DNA from: Xestospongia muta
Lineage: Eukaryota > Porifera > Demospongiae > Haplosclerida > Petrosiidae
Length of the DNA stretch: 64,000 nucleotides
Direction of reading: 5' to 3'
Assembly (NCBI GenBank): GCA_963693285.1
Contig: OY848918.1
Location: 20,223,484-20,287,483 of the forward strand
The notes beneath the pieces were generated by a model. The model was given only the letters and a program-made list of their open reading frames with translations, was not told the DNA's origin and did not search any database. The first letter of the stretch is position 1; the number at the start of each line of letters is the position of its first letter. A program made the position numbers and the translations under genes. Positions 1 to 10,809 of the stretch are shown piece by piece.

Positions 1-76
1 CCATATATTACAACTGGTCAGTAACAATAGATGTTAGATTTCAGTCACAGCTACAGAAAAGCAGCACGTGTCAGGT

Positions 77-334
77 CTATATTGTTCGGTTTTGCAGCTG
101 GCCAACAGAAGAAAGTGATTGAGATTTAGAAGAGAGAGAATCATTTATGACTACTTGTTGTGTACATCCTTGTAGATAACTATGGAGCCAAGACAAGAGA
201 AGAGAAGGAAGGTCAAGCAAAGATAAGGAGTCAAGTAGGGGATGGTGAGGGACAGAATCAAATACTTTTGTGAGGTCAAAAAAGACAACACAGACTGCTT
301 TTTTGAGATCCAATGAGAAAACAAGAATTGACAA
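77..334 (-). pseudogene. Non-LTR retrotransposon reverse transcriptase fragment
   Basis: The minus strand encodes about 85 residues including FDLTKVFDSVPHHPLLDSL and a SWLHSYLQGCTQQV-type stretch. The first is the A-motif region of LINE-type reverse transcriptases, where D in (F/Y)xDxxKAFD is a catalytic aspartate. Only this piece of the RT palm is present; there is no endonuclease or complete RT around it, so it is a dead 5'-truncated insert. A near-identical copy lies at 19,129-19,359, so the insertion is older than the duplication. Confidence 0.75.
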
Positions 335-507
335 TTAATTGGATTTTTCTAAAGGATCATGTCAAACACAATGCTAGCACATTCACAACTTTCCTAGATA
401 TTTAAGAGATAATAGTTTAAATTGACATGACTTAGCTGACAAAATAATGTCAAAAGATAAAGGTATGATAAATTATATTTTAATGCTTGTAAGCTTTGTT
501 TATTTTA

Positions 508-582
508 AAACTTTGATGTAGTCAATTCTAAAAGAACAATTAATAATTACTTGTTCTTTTAGAATTGGCTACATCAAAGTTT
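508..582. repeat. Hairpin repeat (32-bp arms), copy 1
   Basis: Two 32-base arms (508-539 and 551-582) are reverse complements with one mismatch around an 11-base AT spacer. Weaker complementarity extends outwards to about 483-616 (tgcttgtaa against ttacaagca). This looks like a small palindromic MITE or the tip of a foldback element. The matching copy at 19,540-19,614 has perfect arms. Confidence 0.8.
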
Positions 583-999
583 AAAAAAGACTTTGCAACT
601 TTTCAAGTTACAAGCAAACATCCAGTTTACATATTTTATACATTATAAGATAGTCATAATATGTTAATATTTACTTTGTTGTATTAAGTTAGTTAGTGAA
701 CTGTCTTGTATTTAATTAAATTCTTGGAAATGTAATTATTTCATGATTGCATACACATGATATATATTTTAAACAGATCTCATACATCGTGACATTATTC
801 TTTCTCTGATGTATGTTAATCCTGTGATGTTTCTAAATGATTGAGTACTTATCAATATTTACTATTAAAATATCAAGGAGCTATTCGGAGCCCTACCCAA
901 TTTAATCGCAAAACAGGGAACCTCTTCTGGTATCAGGATATAATTTTCAACAACATATATCTATCAAACTCTATTTCCAATGGCGTAGTTTTCTCAGTA

Positions 1000-2400
1000 T
1001 AAGTGATCCAGATGCATTGCAGGAGATGATGGAGGACATTGATATCAACTACAGTGATGATGATTTTGAAGGTACTGGTTATGTAGATGATGGATGACAA
1101 TTGTTTTTTAATAAAAATGAAAATAGTATTACTTTTACTATACCTAACAGTTACTGCTACTGTGTCTGTTGTTTCTACCCTGAACTTCAACTACTGCTGC
1201 TATTGGTCCAACTTCTACTACTATGTCTCCATTTCAAGACAATCTGGACTAACGAGCAACAACTCTCGAGAATATTCTGTTAATTATTTCAATCAACTAT
1301 GGATAAACACAATAAGTAATGAAATATTACATCAAACAAACCTTTATAGTCAACATTATATTAACTCTCATGATGATCATCTTCTGTACCATCCTATACA
1401 TTGATTGCATGATTTTACTATACATCAATTCATCCTAGGAGAGCTCTATAATTTTTCGATAACATTAGTAATCATAATAGGTGTTGTCAGTATACCATCT
1501 ATTCAAATATAATGGTGCACAAATTGGCCACATATCAATGACTGCTCTCAAAAAGTAATGTCCATCTGAAGATAAGTTTCTTCTTTTTCTAATTTCTTCA
1601 TCTATCAGACAATGATAACTATACTTCCTATATACAAGTTGGATATGATCACTTATTAGTCAGTTCCAATATACACTCTGAACAAAAACAGTAGTAAAAG
1701 AGGAGGGGATATCAGTTCTAAGAGTTGCCTATCTTTTCTTAGTACCTCCACAAAAAGCCACACAAAAGAGGGATGAATGCTTGGATACTTACTGATGCCA
1801 AGAGTGGCTACATGTGGAACTGGGACATCTACACTGGAAAATCTGAGTACTGAGATGGAGATTTATCACTGTCAACTCATGTTGTTCTTTACCTGATAGC
1901 TGACCTTCAAATTAAGGGTTAAAACCACACAAGTCCATACTTGTGTAGATGGCAATATGAAACTGGTTCTGAAATCTGTGGTACAGTCAAGCTAAGCAGA
2001 AAAGAAATACCTATTTATTTACAAGAAAAAAGTGAAATCACAACATACCATTATGTATGCATACTTGGAGTTAAGTGGATGAATAAGAGTTATGGCTGCC
2101 CTTTCTACTATTGATGATGACTCTATAGTCAAGTTTCAAAGACACACGAATACTTTCCGTGAGGGAGTGGAGAGCATCCAGAAGCCAACAATCATTTACC
2201 ATTACAATACTTACATGGAAGGTGGTAACAAGGTGGACAGTAAGTTACAAACTATGGATTCCTCACTTTTGAAATGGTAGAAATGAACCTTTTTCCACTT
2301 GTTAGACATCGCTCTCATAAATGTGTATATCATGTGCACAGAGTCTAACCTGGCTATCATCTCTCACATATTGATTTCTTTCTACAAGTAGTTCAAGTTC
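1000..2400 (+). pseudogene. Decayed piggyBac-like transposase, copy 1
   Basis: Shifting between frames, the plus strand follows a piggyBac (DDE_Tnp_1_7) transposase from end to end. It has an acidic N-terminus (MMEDIDINYSDDDFEGTGY, about 1,027-1,083), then YFNQLWINTISNEILHQTN (about 1,285-1,343). A GELYNFSITLVIIIGVVSIP-like stretch follows (about 1,440-1,500), then KPHKRGMNAWILTDAKSGYM and WDIYTGKSEY (about 1,756-1,850). Next come VESIQKPTIIYHYNTYMEGG (about 2,170-2,226) and FFHLLDIALINVYI (about 2,290-2,330). Several stops and frameshifts separate these blocks, and the middle catalytic region is poorly preserved, so it cannot be active. The family assignment rests on the order and spacing of these conserved blocks. 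Confidence 0.8.
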
Positions 2401-3300
2401 TAATCAATAAGTACTCAACAATACACTTATAGTACCTACTATACTACAACATATCCCAGGCTGACTAAGTAGTCATTTTTTACACTCCTCAGCTTAAAAA
2501 GGGACTGTAAAGTATGCAGCAAAAGACAATCTGGTAACAGAAAACAAACCAGCATCAAATGTAACATTATGTGATATTCATCTTTGTATACATCCTTGTT
2601 TTAACAAGTATCATATGCTCAAAAACTATAAGAACATTCATCCTATATGTTAGTTGAACAAATTGTTTCACAGACTTACAATTATTTATTTCTACATCAT
2701 CATAACTGTTAAAATAGTCAGGTATAAGGCATACACAGGACAATATAAACATGTACACAATCATACACGCTCAATCTACACCTTTACACAGTCTTATCTG
2801 CTGTTTCAATTACATTCTACCTACCTACCTTGCAATCAACTCAAATATCATAGTCAACTAAAATTAAGTCAATATGGTGAGGTCAAAGGTAACTAACTTT
2901 GATGTGTGCAATTCATTCAAGTCCAAGCTCGTCACTGAAAAGGGCAAGGAAAATATAGGGTAAATGAAGAGTATTTTTAAAGAACATGTGAGTAAAAAAC
3001 TTACCATTTGTACGAAGAGAATGGTAGGAAGGCTTGACCAACTCCAACCATAACATTGCAATCCCCTCTGGCCACAACGGTTCGTAGGCTGACCACACAA
3101 GCTATTTTTAGACTCTTACTAAAAATAGAACTACTTCTACTATAAATAGAAAACGCAAAAACAGTTAAGTAGTTGATTTAATCAAATTTTATCCCACACC
3201 ACGACCTTAACGAGCAATTTTATCATAACGGAGATAAAGGATTAATAACAATTAATAACAACATACGATACAATACATCACTTACTACATCGTTAACTTA
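2401..3300. other. Duplicated flank without recognised gene
   Basis: This AT-rich sequence is shared with 21,340-22,260. A minus-strand open stretch around 2,990-3,100 carries a CGQRGLQCYGW-like peptide; its counterpart at 21,966-22,064 reads RGDCNVMVEVGQAFLPFSSYK and ends at a GTAAGT donor. It could be an exon scrap of something mobile, but I do not recognise the family. Confidence 0.4.
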
Positions 3301-3309
3301 GTATTACCA

Positions 3310-5200
3310 CAACCAGACACTTCATTTGCTCATTAGTCATAGCTCAATTCTATTATTCTAGCACCTTCATGGACATCACTTTTTCCTCATCATGCTCCTA
3401 CCACTGACTGTCTTATTCAAACATCTAATTATCACCTGTCAAATGACAAAATTAAATTCTTCTTAAAGTATCCATAACGATAGATATAATATACAAATTT
3501 GTTACAGCTATTAAAATACCATTACTATTAACTTAATAATGTACATCATTTTATGTAGTACTGGTGTCTTATTAGAACTTTGAGTATCTAAGATCACATT
3601 TGAATGAACTACAGTCACATTGATACATGTGTCCTTTTTAATGAATGATATTGATAGTGTACTGTAGGTGTATAAACATATTATAATAAATTAACGAGAT
3701 GACTCTTCATATATAGAGATCAATACAGCTATTGACCTAATTATAGCTAGAAGTAATGATAAATATGCGATTAATATGTGATTGTTGTGTAAAGATGATA
3801 ATGTCAAAATAATTTTAAAAGAATGAGAACATTTTCTCTTATAATATCCTCTACGTACCAAAGAATGTAATGAAGAATGTAATATTATGATACAATAATT
3901 ACTATAGGCATTACTTTTATTGTTATCAAGTGGTAGACTTTACTAAGCAGATGTTGATCATATATGATCATATACTGTACAATACATACATAGTATGAGT
4001 GTATATCTATTACATATAGTAGTAGTTAGTAGACAGACAGTATACTCTATCTTACTATAATTAGGTTACAGTTGATTTAGTTAGTAGAGTTTCCTCATTG
4101 TAATGTAATAATTATGTCACATACTTCCTGTATATCTATAGAAGTCTTGATATTAGGAATAGTGGTCAGTTGGAGAAAATACACTTATCCACACAACTAC
4201 ACTAAATAGTGTGGTCTTGTTAACTTTCAAGGCAAACAATTGGTGTTAACAACATTAACTAAAACATCATTAACTGGAAAGAATGCATGTAATTCTGATG
4301 AATGACCACTTTGCAAGTCAAAAGACTGTGTTATTTTACTCAATGTTGTATGTCTACTCATACATCACTATACAGCCTGTAGTATAGGTTTATTTTGAAT
4401 GCATTCATTCTTTAGTTATTTTAATTATTAATTTTTAAATTGAGAATTCATACAAGACATTTGATTAGCAAATTGTAGCATAGCTTGATTATGACAGCAA
4501 CTTTCATTCATATTAATAATTAAACTTCAATTCACTCAAGCTGTCTAGTCCAATGTTTACACACTTTTATGACAGATTTTAGAGTATGAGTGTGAATGTT
4601 CCAGCCCACACAATTAATGAAAATACGAGATTGTACCCATCAAGTGTTTCCTCAGTGTTTCTTAATTTCATTGATACTCTGTGACTAGGACACTGGTATT
4701 TCCACAGACTTAACAATATATTTATATTTCTACAAAATATAAAAATAACTTAAGAAAAGACATTAATAGTCCTCTTAATTAGGACTGTTTTATGAGGAAA
4801 ACAGTACTATTGTGTATAGTTCAACTATAATTGTCCACTAGTAATACATATTATTATATGTAGTCAGGTACTATTATACAATATAATAGAATACTCTAGT
4901 GTTAACAACTGTACTGTCTTGAGGAAGTGTTTTGTATTTTTAATTATAAATATTGATTGCATTCCTTAGTAATAATCAAAAACTTACTCATTCCATATAA
5001 ATATAAGGAAACATGTACTGATGTATAAATTGTTAAATAATATCTTAGACAATCACTTAATCTGTCAAATGAAAAAATTATGTTTCTTTCAAATGTCTAT
5101 CTGTCATTAAAATATAACTATGGAATAATGGATATATTATATAATTGTGTTACAGCTATAAAAAGAAAACATTACTATCAGTTTAATATACATGATTATG
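3310..5200. repeat. 5'-flank repeat block of the ANK-Roc-COR-Death cluster, relic copy
   Basis: This is the first of three large copies; the others are 22,320-25,150 and 49,288-52,520. Within it a roughly 250-base unit recurs, recognisable by tgtcaaatga, then ttgttacagctatta(a)aa, then taatgtacatca/atatacatgattatg, then tgatacatgtgtcctttttaatgaatgat. Units start near 3,430 and 5,050. It also holds a copy of the block found just upstream of gene A's start codon. There is no open frame of note and no gene is seen. Confidence 0.65.
4010..4210 (+). promoter_or_regulatory. Orphan copy of the gene A/B promoter-like block
   Basis: The segment contains ggttacagttgatttagtta then agtagagtttcctcattgta, a run towards tatctatag, and a closing ggtcagttggagaaaataca. 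The same order is found directly upstream of the gene A and gene B start codons (26,020-26,190 and 53,390-53,560) and again at 22,985-23,185 and 50,420-50,600. Here no start codon or ankyrin exon follows, so it looks like the promoter or 5'UTR of a lost gene. That it is a promoter is inferred only from position and repetition. Confidence 0.4.
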
Positions 5201-5421
5201 TCCACCTTTAAGAACTTGTTCTCATAAAGCAATGTAAAAGGATAGCGATAGCTTTAGATAATAATATTAATTTATTAATTACTATAAATTTTTTGTCTAC
5301 TGTATGTTCTGTAATAGTATACACATCTTTAACTTCTAAAATTGAAAGTATAATAAAGGGGTTAAATTATTTGCCAATAATCCATTAGAATAACCATTAC
5401 TAAACCCTTTTCATATCTTAG

Positions 5422-6124
5422 TTTTAAAGAAGTCTACTTTTGCTTCGTCATCATTTGAATCAAGAGGCCATCCTCATAACCAGCTAAAAGATGAAGAATC
5501 GGTCTCCATTGAAAAGGAAGACTTTAACAAAAGCAATTATATTGCTACTAACTTGAAGGAACAATCAATATCAGGTCAGTGAACAAATTGTCTACTTGAT
5601 TTTAAAATGTTATTTATGTAAGAAAACAATATTAAGTAGTTTATGCTTTCTTATTCACTCATTATTCTTATTACAGATATTCAAGGCACTTTTTCAGACA
5701 TTGACTTTGAGAACTCAGCCCATATTCCAATCAACTTTGGTAGGTATTCTAGATACTATAGTCCCATTTTACTGTTATTATACTTATAATTGTATCACTT
5801 CTCATTTGCTAATAACCAACTCCAATTCATGTTTATATTGCAGAGAACAAGCTGGATCTCCTTCGTTTGCTACATCCACTTAGATATAAATGGAGACAAA
5901 TAGGACAGTCACTCAGAATAAGTCATAGAGATCTAGAAAATATACGTGATGAAAGGAGTCGCAATACTGACAGACTCTCTGATGTCATTCAAATTTGGTT
6001 TGACAAGAAAACAACTGATGTTACCTGGTTCACAATTAAGATTGCAGTAGAATTACCACCAGTGTTTGAACCTTCTGTAGCTGAAACCATTATGCATTTC
6101 TTTTGCTCTATCAACAATAATTAA
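5422..6124 (+). pseudogene. 5'-truncated Death-domain gene (three 3' exons)
   Basis: Three exons are supported by splice signals and matching phase: 5,422-5,574, 5,677-5,739 and 5,844-6,124. All junctions are phase 1 (AG acceptors; GTCAGT and GTAGGT donors). The last exon encodes about 92 residues starting ENKLDLLRLLHPLRYKWRQI and containing VIQIWFDKKTTDVTW, a Death-domain fold by comparison with the last exons of genes A and B. The first two exons encode a polar, Ser/Glu/Lys-rich linker. No start codon, ankyrin or GTPase exon is found upstream, where the sequence is the duplicated 5' flank. It is probably the tail of a gene whose body was deleted, although the remaining frame is intact. A short alternative gene with an unseen first exon cannot be excluded. 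Confidence 0.6.
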
Positions 6125-6912
6125 ATGATACTTTCTTAACTCAAGATTCTTTTTGAAACTTAAAAATTAAAATGATCATTTTAAAACATTTCAACATTTT
6201 TTTATCTTAACATAATTTTTTTTCATTGGTGTGATAATGATATTGTTTACTTAAGCCACTGTGGTTTTCTATTTGTGGTTCTTTGTAACAATTACAATGT
6301 TTTGTATATTTTTATGAAACTTGAATGATGTTAATTTATGATTTCAAATTTCATATTTATTTTGAATTTTGTAAAATTGTCATTGACAAGCCATCTCTAA
6401 CATTTTTTCATAGATTAACATTTTACATGAGTGCTTCTTTTATCAATGTAATGTTCATTATAAAGTTTTGAAAAAAGTTTTCTAAAAAGGAATAATATTA
6501 TTCATTTAGATATTAACTGACCACATCCACATTAATTATCTAATTACGTTAAGGAAATAGTGAAGCCAGGAGAGGATAATCCATTAACTTTAAGAATGAA
6601 AGCTGACGTTCTTCTAAAAGTACAGCAAAGAATTACTCTAAGGAAAGGACTTAAAAATATTTGTTCTATCTAGTTACTAAAATTTTGTAGCCTCCTATAA
6701 AGAACCAATAATAAATTTGTAAATTTTGTAATTTTGTTACTAATTTTGTAAATTTTGTAATTTTTAATTTGTAATTTTCTGTCGTATATAAGGTTAATTT
6801 CTATGTCCATTTTTATAATCATTTTAAAGCTCACCATTTGAATGACCAGAGCCATTTGTATCATTGTTATTCTATTTTGCTGTTACCATCTAGAAAGTAC
6901 TTTCATATGGTA
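6125..6912 (+). other. Intergenic; short coding-like stretch
   Basis: Mostly AT-rich sequence. At 6,544-6,675 a plus-strand frame reads EIVKPGEDNPLTLRMKADVL and then LKVQQRITLRKGL before a stop. Its amino-acid composition is more protein-like than its surroundings. I do not recognise it; it may be a scrap of an exon from a neighbouring lost gene. A tandem run of aattttgtaa units lies at about 6,716-6,775. Confidence 0.3.
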
Positions 6913-7066
6913 AGTTGGGTTGACACTATGGTTACCGATGTGACCTCAGAAACTGTTATTGCTGCAGTAGAAGGCCTTATTGTAAAAAATAAATCCACTA
7001 CAGTGAAGATTCGTGATTTTCTAGCTAAGCCTGATGTACATGCCAAATATCTTTGGAAAAAAAAGA
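6913..7066 (+). pseudogene. Death-domain fragment
   Basis: The plus strand encodes SWVDTMVTDVTSETVIAAVE followed by a FLAKPDVHAKYLWKK tail. This matches the C-terminal half of the Death domain in the last exon of gene A (SWVDTMPTDVTWEIVIAAVE, FLAKPDVRAKYLRKK). The first half of the domain is missing and no splice acceptor supports an intact exon. It is therefore a remnant of another member of the same family, and evidence that a third full paralogue once lay here. Confidence 0.8.
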
Positions 7067-7700
7067 TTTATCTCGACTTTAACTACTTTTATAAGTTTTA
7101 TATTGACCTTTGTCTTTATCACCTTTAATTTTTCTTCAGTTTTAATTAAAAAATAGTACTGAGTGATGACTTATATTATGACTTGTAAGGTCATACAATG
7201 TTTCCATATAAATCTGTAATTTTAATTTCTTATGTGATTCCTTTGTTTAGTACGACTTTGTACTTTTTTGTTGAACTATGTAATTTAGGAGTTATTTTTA
7301 TTAGTCACTACATTGTTCCTGCATTCCAAATTCTTTGATCATTTCTTACATATTGTTATACTTAACTTTGAGTCTTTTTTCATTAAATTAATGTTTTGAA
7401 AAGCCCAACACAGTATTATAGTGGGAGTATAAGTAGTCATATGCCAGGTTTATTACAATCTTATGTTAAAAGTATAGGAAAGGTATATATAATTTAGTCT
7501 TATATCACCGTTATTCTAGGTTTATATCTGACTTTTTTTGTTTTGTATAAAAAACCTGTTATAAGGGTTATAGATCTCAGCTTAAATACTTCGTTACTAA
7601 TTAAATTAACATTCCAACAATTCCTTAACTACATGATGTGAAATTGGTTTATTACAATAAGTCATCACTATCTTTATTTTCAGACACATCATATTCTATT
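7067..7700. other. AT-rich intergenic, nothing recognised
   Basis: No open frame, structured RNA or repeat that I can support. Homopolymer T and A runs dominate. Confidence 0.5.
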
Positions 7701-7844
7701 TCTCCTTGATCAGTTAATGTTCCATGTTCTATACTTTCATCATTATGATCAACACTCCTTATCATCCCTTCTTACATCTCAAAGGCATAGGTTTAGTACA
7801 TGAATTTCTAAGGCTATACGATCTGATCAATAGGCTGGTGGGTG

Positions 7845-8100
7845 TCATACATACTGTTCTCCGAACTTTTCTTCTTCTGATATAACTTCTGGAGTAATAT
7901 CAGTCCAAAGCTCAGCCTCTCTCCTTTTTTTCACAATTTGTCTCTACATTCATAGCTCAGTGTACACAGGTGTTTATCACTGGTAGACAAATGACTACTA
8001 CATACTTACTGTTGATTTTCTAGATCTCTTTTGTTTTTCTTTAATAGGAGCTATCACGTGCTTGCTCTTTTCCAAAAGAGTTTTAGGATAAGATTTACAG
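7845..8100 (-). pseudogene. Unidentified coding-like exons
   Basis: On the minus strand, 8,100 to about 8,014 reads YPKTLLEKSKHVIAPIKEKQ then KRSRKST and ends at a good GTAAGT donor. Further down (7,919 to about 7,848) a frame reads EAELWTDITPEVISEEEKFG. The composition is clearly protein-like, but no start codon or complete gene is visible and I cannot name the family. A mobile-element accessory protein is one possibility given the surroundings. Confidence 0.35.
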
Positions 8101-8234
8101 TCCCCTTCACAAAAGGAAAATAATAAAATACTTCATAGTGTTAAACAAACTTACTTTCAATGATGTCATCATTTGTCACTACCAATTATATATAAAATCT
8201 TTTCAACAACCATAGAATTATGTTAACTGTTTTC

Positions 8235-8355
8235 ACAGTAGTTTTACAAACAGCTGCTATACATATAGTCTACCAGATCCTTTACACTTCATTAGAGCTA
8301 GTGGATCTTGCTATATGTGAGACTACTATAATTTAGCTTCATATGTGATAGTTTG
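8235..8355. repeat. Interspersed repeat related to the 15.5-kb hairpin
   Basis: The bases ctgctatacatatagtctac, then cagatcc, then cttgctatatgtgagactac recur in the hairpin element at 15,440-15,630. This copy lacks the long inverted arm, so it is a degraded or half-site member of the same MITE-like family. Confidence 0.55.
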
Positions 8356-8939
8356 TCATTCTACTGAAGAGACTACCTTCTATAACATAATGAATCCACT
8401 TATTAAGTGAATTCTGTGAGAATATCTTAATCCATCTGATAATCTCTTACTTCCTTTATAAAATTACATGCCCAAGCCACTTATATTGACTATCCTGTAT
8501 TATTTCTTTGGAGTAGAAGACTCATAACAATATATATACCCCCGCTCTCATAGAGATTGTAATGTCTCTATAGAGTATGTACAGTACTATATATATAATG
8601 CTAAAATAACTCAGAATTTAGGATATAATATGTATATTATATAAAGATTACCTAAAACATTTCTAGTGAAATAATATTTTACCTTTCACAATAAACTTAT
8701 GATATCACTTACATATCTTTGGCTCTAGCAAAGGAAAGAGAAAAACAGTGAGTATTAGTTGTTTTATTATAGTTATAAAACAGTATTTTCCCAAATAAAC
8801 AACTTACGTTTTGGTCTCTTCAGGACAAACTGAACCTAAAGCTCATGATATAATAGCTACTCAGAGTCATTGGATCATTAAAAGGAATTTAATCTGAAGA
8901 ATGTCTCTTGACTAATATGAAAATTGAACTAAGAAAGGT
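8356..8939. other. Intergenic, nothing recognised
   Basis: AT-rich sequence with no supported frame or RNA gene. Confidence 0.4.
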
Positions 8940-10108
8940 CAAATTTATATCTTATCAACAGCTTCTCACCCATATTATACAGCTGCCCAACAGCAATCTT
9001 TGTAGACTTCAGTCATAGCCATAGGAAAACAGCTGCCCTGCATATATAGTTTGATAATTATACCTGGGCAACAGTAAAAAGTGAAAAATTTCCTAAGTGG
9101 AGAAAATACATATTGTTCTCTAATTGCATGTTAATATCTGGAGTGGAAACAAAGAAACTAATTGAATTATTTTATAATTATAACAACTACTGACCTATTT
9201 TAATAATCAGCATTGTAAAGGTAGTAGTTAACAGGTTAATGTAGTAGTTTTCTTAACTAACTATAAAAGGTTGATACTTTTTCATGTACTGTAATCTGGT
9301 ATGCATAAACTATTCAATTGATGACTTGATGTAAAATAATATCAACAATACATAAACTGACTAGCTGTTTATGTAATTGTCAACATTAGGAGGCTTGGTA
9401 ACTGTTACTTAGTTAAGTAATCTATAACATTATAATTTCTTGTGTAAATTTGTTTTGTAGATTGCAATAATGGGAGTAAGGACAGTATGTACCACATTCT
9501 CATGTTAACTACATATAACATCCAGAATTGTCATAATTGGAGAGCAGTTGTGACAGTTATGAAAGATATCACCTATAGTTCCACTGTTTGTGCTACATAT
9601 ATCAACATGCCATTAGAGGGCAGCTGTTGCTACTTAGGAAATATATCACCTTCTATATTGACAAGAGGACTTACAGCTGTTGCCTCTTTAAGATTGAAAT
9701 CTATCATGTTCTGATGGTCAGTTGTAATTATCAACAGTATATTGAAAGCTATGTGCAATTGTCAACACTAGGGAATTAGCTATCTATTGCCTTGCATCTT
9801 TAGTTAAGTAATCTATATTGCTTAAATTCACCTTTTTACATGCCAGATATCAGCATGCAATGAAAAGACAGCTGTTGTCTCATTGAGTTAGGCAGCTGTA
9901 TATATCAATGTTATATTGGGCAGGAGCTAGGGCAGCTGTACCTTGTATATTGTTTTCTCCTGTTTATTTTAAGCATATCAGTAATGGATGATATCTGTTT
10001 ATGTAGATTGTTAAATAAATTAAATAGCATAACTAGATTCTTGAGCAGCTCTATGTTGATATGACCTGTTTTGGTTCATTTGAGGAAAGAAGGTTGTGAA
10101 AAGTGGTT

Positions 10109-10110
<2 letters not shown>
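8940..10110. repeat. Degenerate repeat family, first cluster
   Basis: Motifs such as agttgtaattatcaacagta, agttaagtaatctatattgc, ggcagctgt and ttgtcaataatggga-like strings recur here and at 16,290-17,210 and 17,340-18,010, partly in inverted order (about 17,640-17,900). A 75-codon open frame at 9,487-9,714 lies wholly inside the repeat and varies between copies without coding constraint, so I do not call it a gene. This looks like an old non-coding mobile repeat. Confidence 0.55.

Positions 10111-10112
<2 letters not shown>

Positions 10113-10178
<66 letters not shown>
10113..10178. repeat. (CT)n microsatellite
   Basis: An uninterrupted CT run of about 66 bases, with shorter CT and AC tracts just after it up to about 10,227. 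Confidence 0.97.
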
Positions 10179-10183
<5 letters not shown>

Positions 10184-10227
10184 TCTCTGTCTCTTTCAGA
10201 CATGATACACACACTCTCTCTCTCTGT

Positions 10228-10800
10228 CTTCCATCTACTTTAGACATTTATTCATTTTGAAAGGTCATCAGCTAGTTATAGTCCACACATCATACAGACT
10301 TGCATAGACAGCAATTTTTTGAGAAATCTATTAATTAAATGAACTCAATTCACAAGCCATAAATAGAATGATAGGTCTTAATTTTTAAATACAACAGCCA
10401 TCCAATCATATATTGTGTGAAAATTACTATACAGGTGGCCAACAAGACAAAGTGAAAGATTACTTAAACAGAAAAATAATATCTGCCCTCTTATATTATT
10501 ACATGTTGATACCTGGAATTAGTTGAAATGCTAAGGAATCTGCTAATAACTAAACCACTTGATCTTGTATTATGACAATCATAATGTTTGGACTAATGAT
10601 GACTAATCTCTTGAACAGGATGGTCTATTCATTTTGATTTGTATAAACTATCATTTGTAAAAAGTCTCCTGTTTCAGATAAGGTTGACATTGAACCATTA
10701 TCAATAAGTGATTATAACAATGTTTTATATAGTAAATAGATATGATATAATATATGACAATGAATAGGTACTGTATTAATGGATAAATGATGATTAAAAT
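10228..10800. other. AT-rich intergenic, nothing recognised
   Basis: No supported open frame or RNA. A short piece around 10,430-10,520 resembles the repeat family at 8,940-10,110. Confidence 0.4.
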
Positions 10801-10809
10801 GTGTTAATT

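Larger units (their letters stand above)
1..5200. repeat. Segmental duplication block, copy 0
   Basis: This stretch aligns by eye, with small indels, to 19,038-24,232; the part from about 3,300 also aligns to 49,288-51,611. It contains in order a reverse transcriptase scrap, a hairpin repeat, a decayed piggyBac transposase and an AT-rich 5'-flank block. Homology stops abruptly after the bases catgattatg at 5,191-5,200. The other two copies continue there with tgtagtactg and lead on to a complete ANK-Roc-COR-Death gene; this copy goes into unrelated sequence. The left edge is cut by the window. Confidence 0.85.

Noticed and set aside
1087..1404. 105-codon frame as a small secreted protein (hydrophobic MKIVLLLLYLTVTATVSVV start)
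   Set aside because: The apparent signal peptide comes from an out-of-frame part of a decayed piggyBac transposase; the downstream half matches transposase blocks.
2092..2280. 62-codon open frame as a gene
   Set aside because: It is the C-terminal block of the piggyBac pseudogene (QKPTIIYHYNTYM).
9487..9714. 75-codon open frame
   Set aside because: Lies inside a non-coding repeat family; the other copies do not keep the frame.
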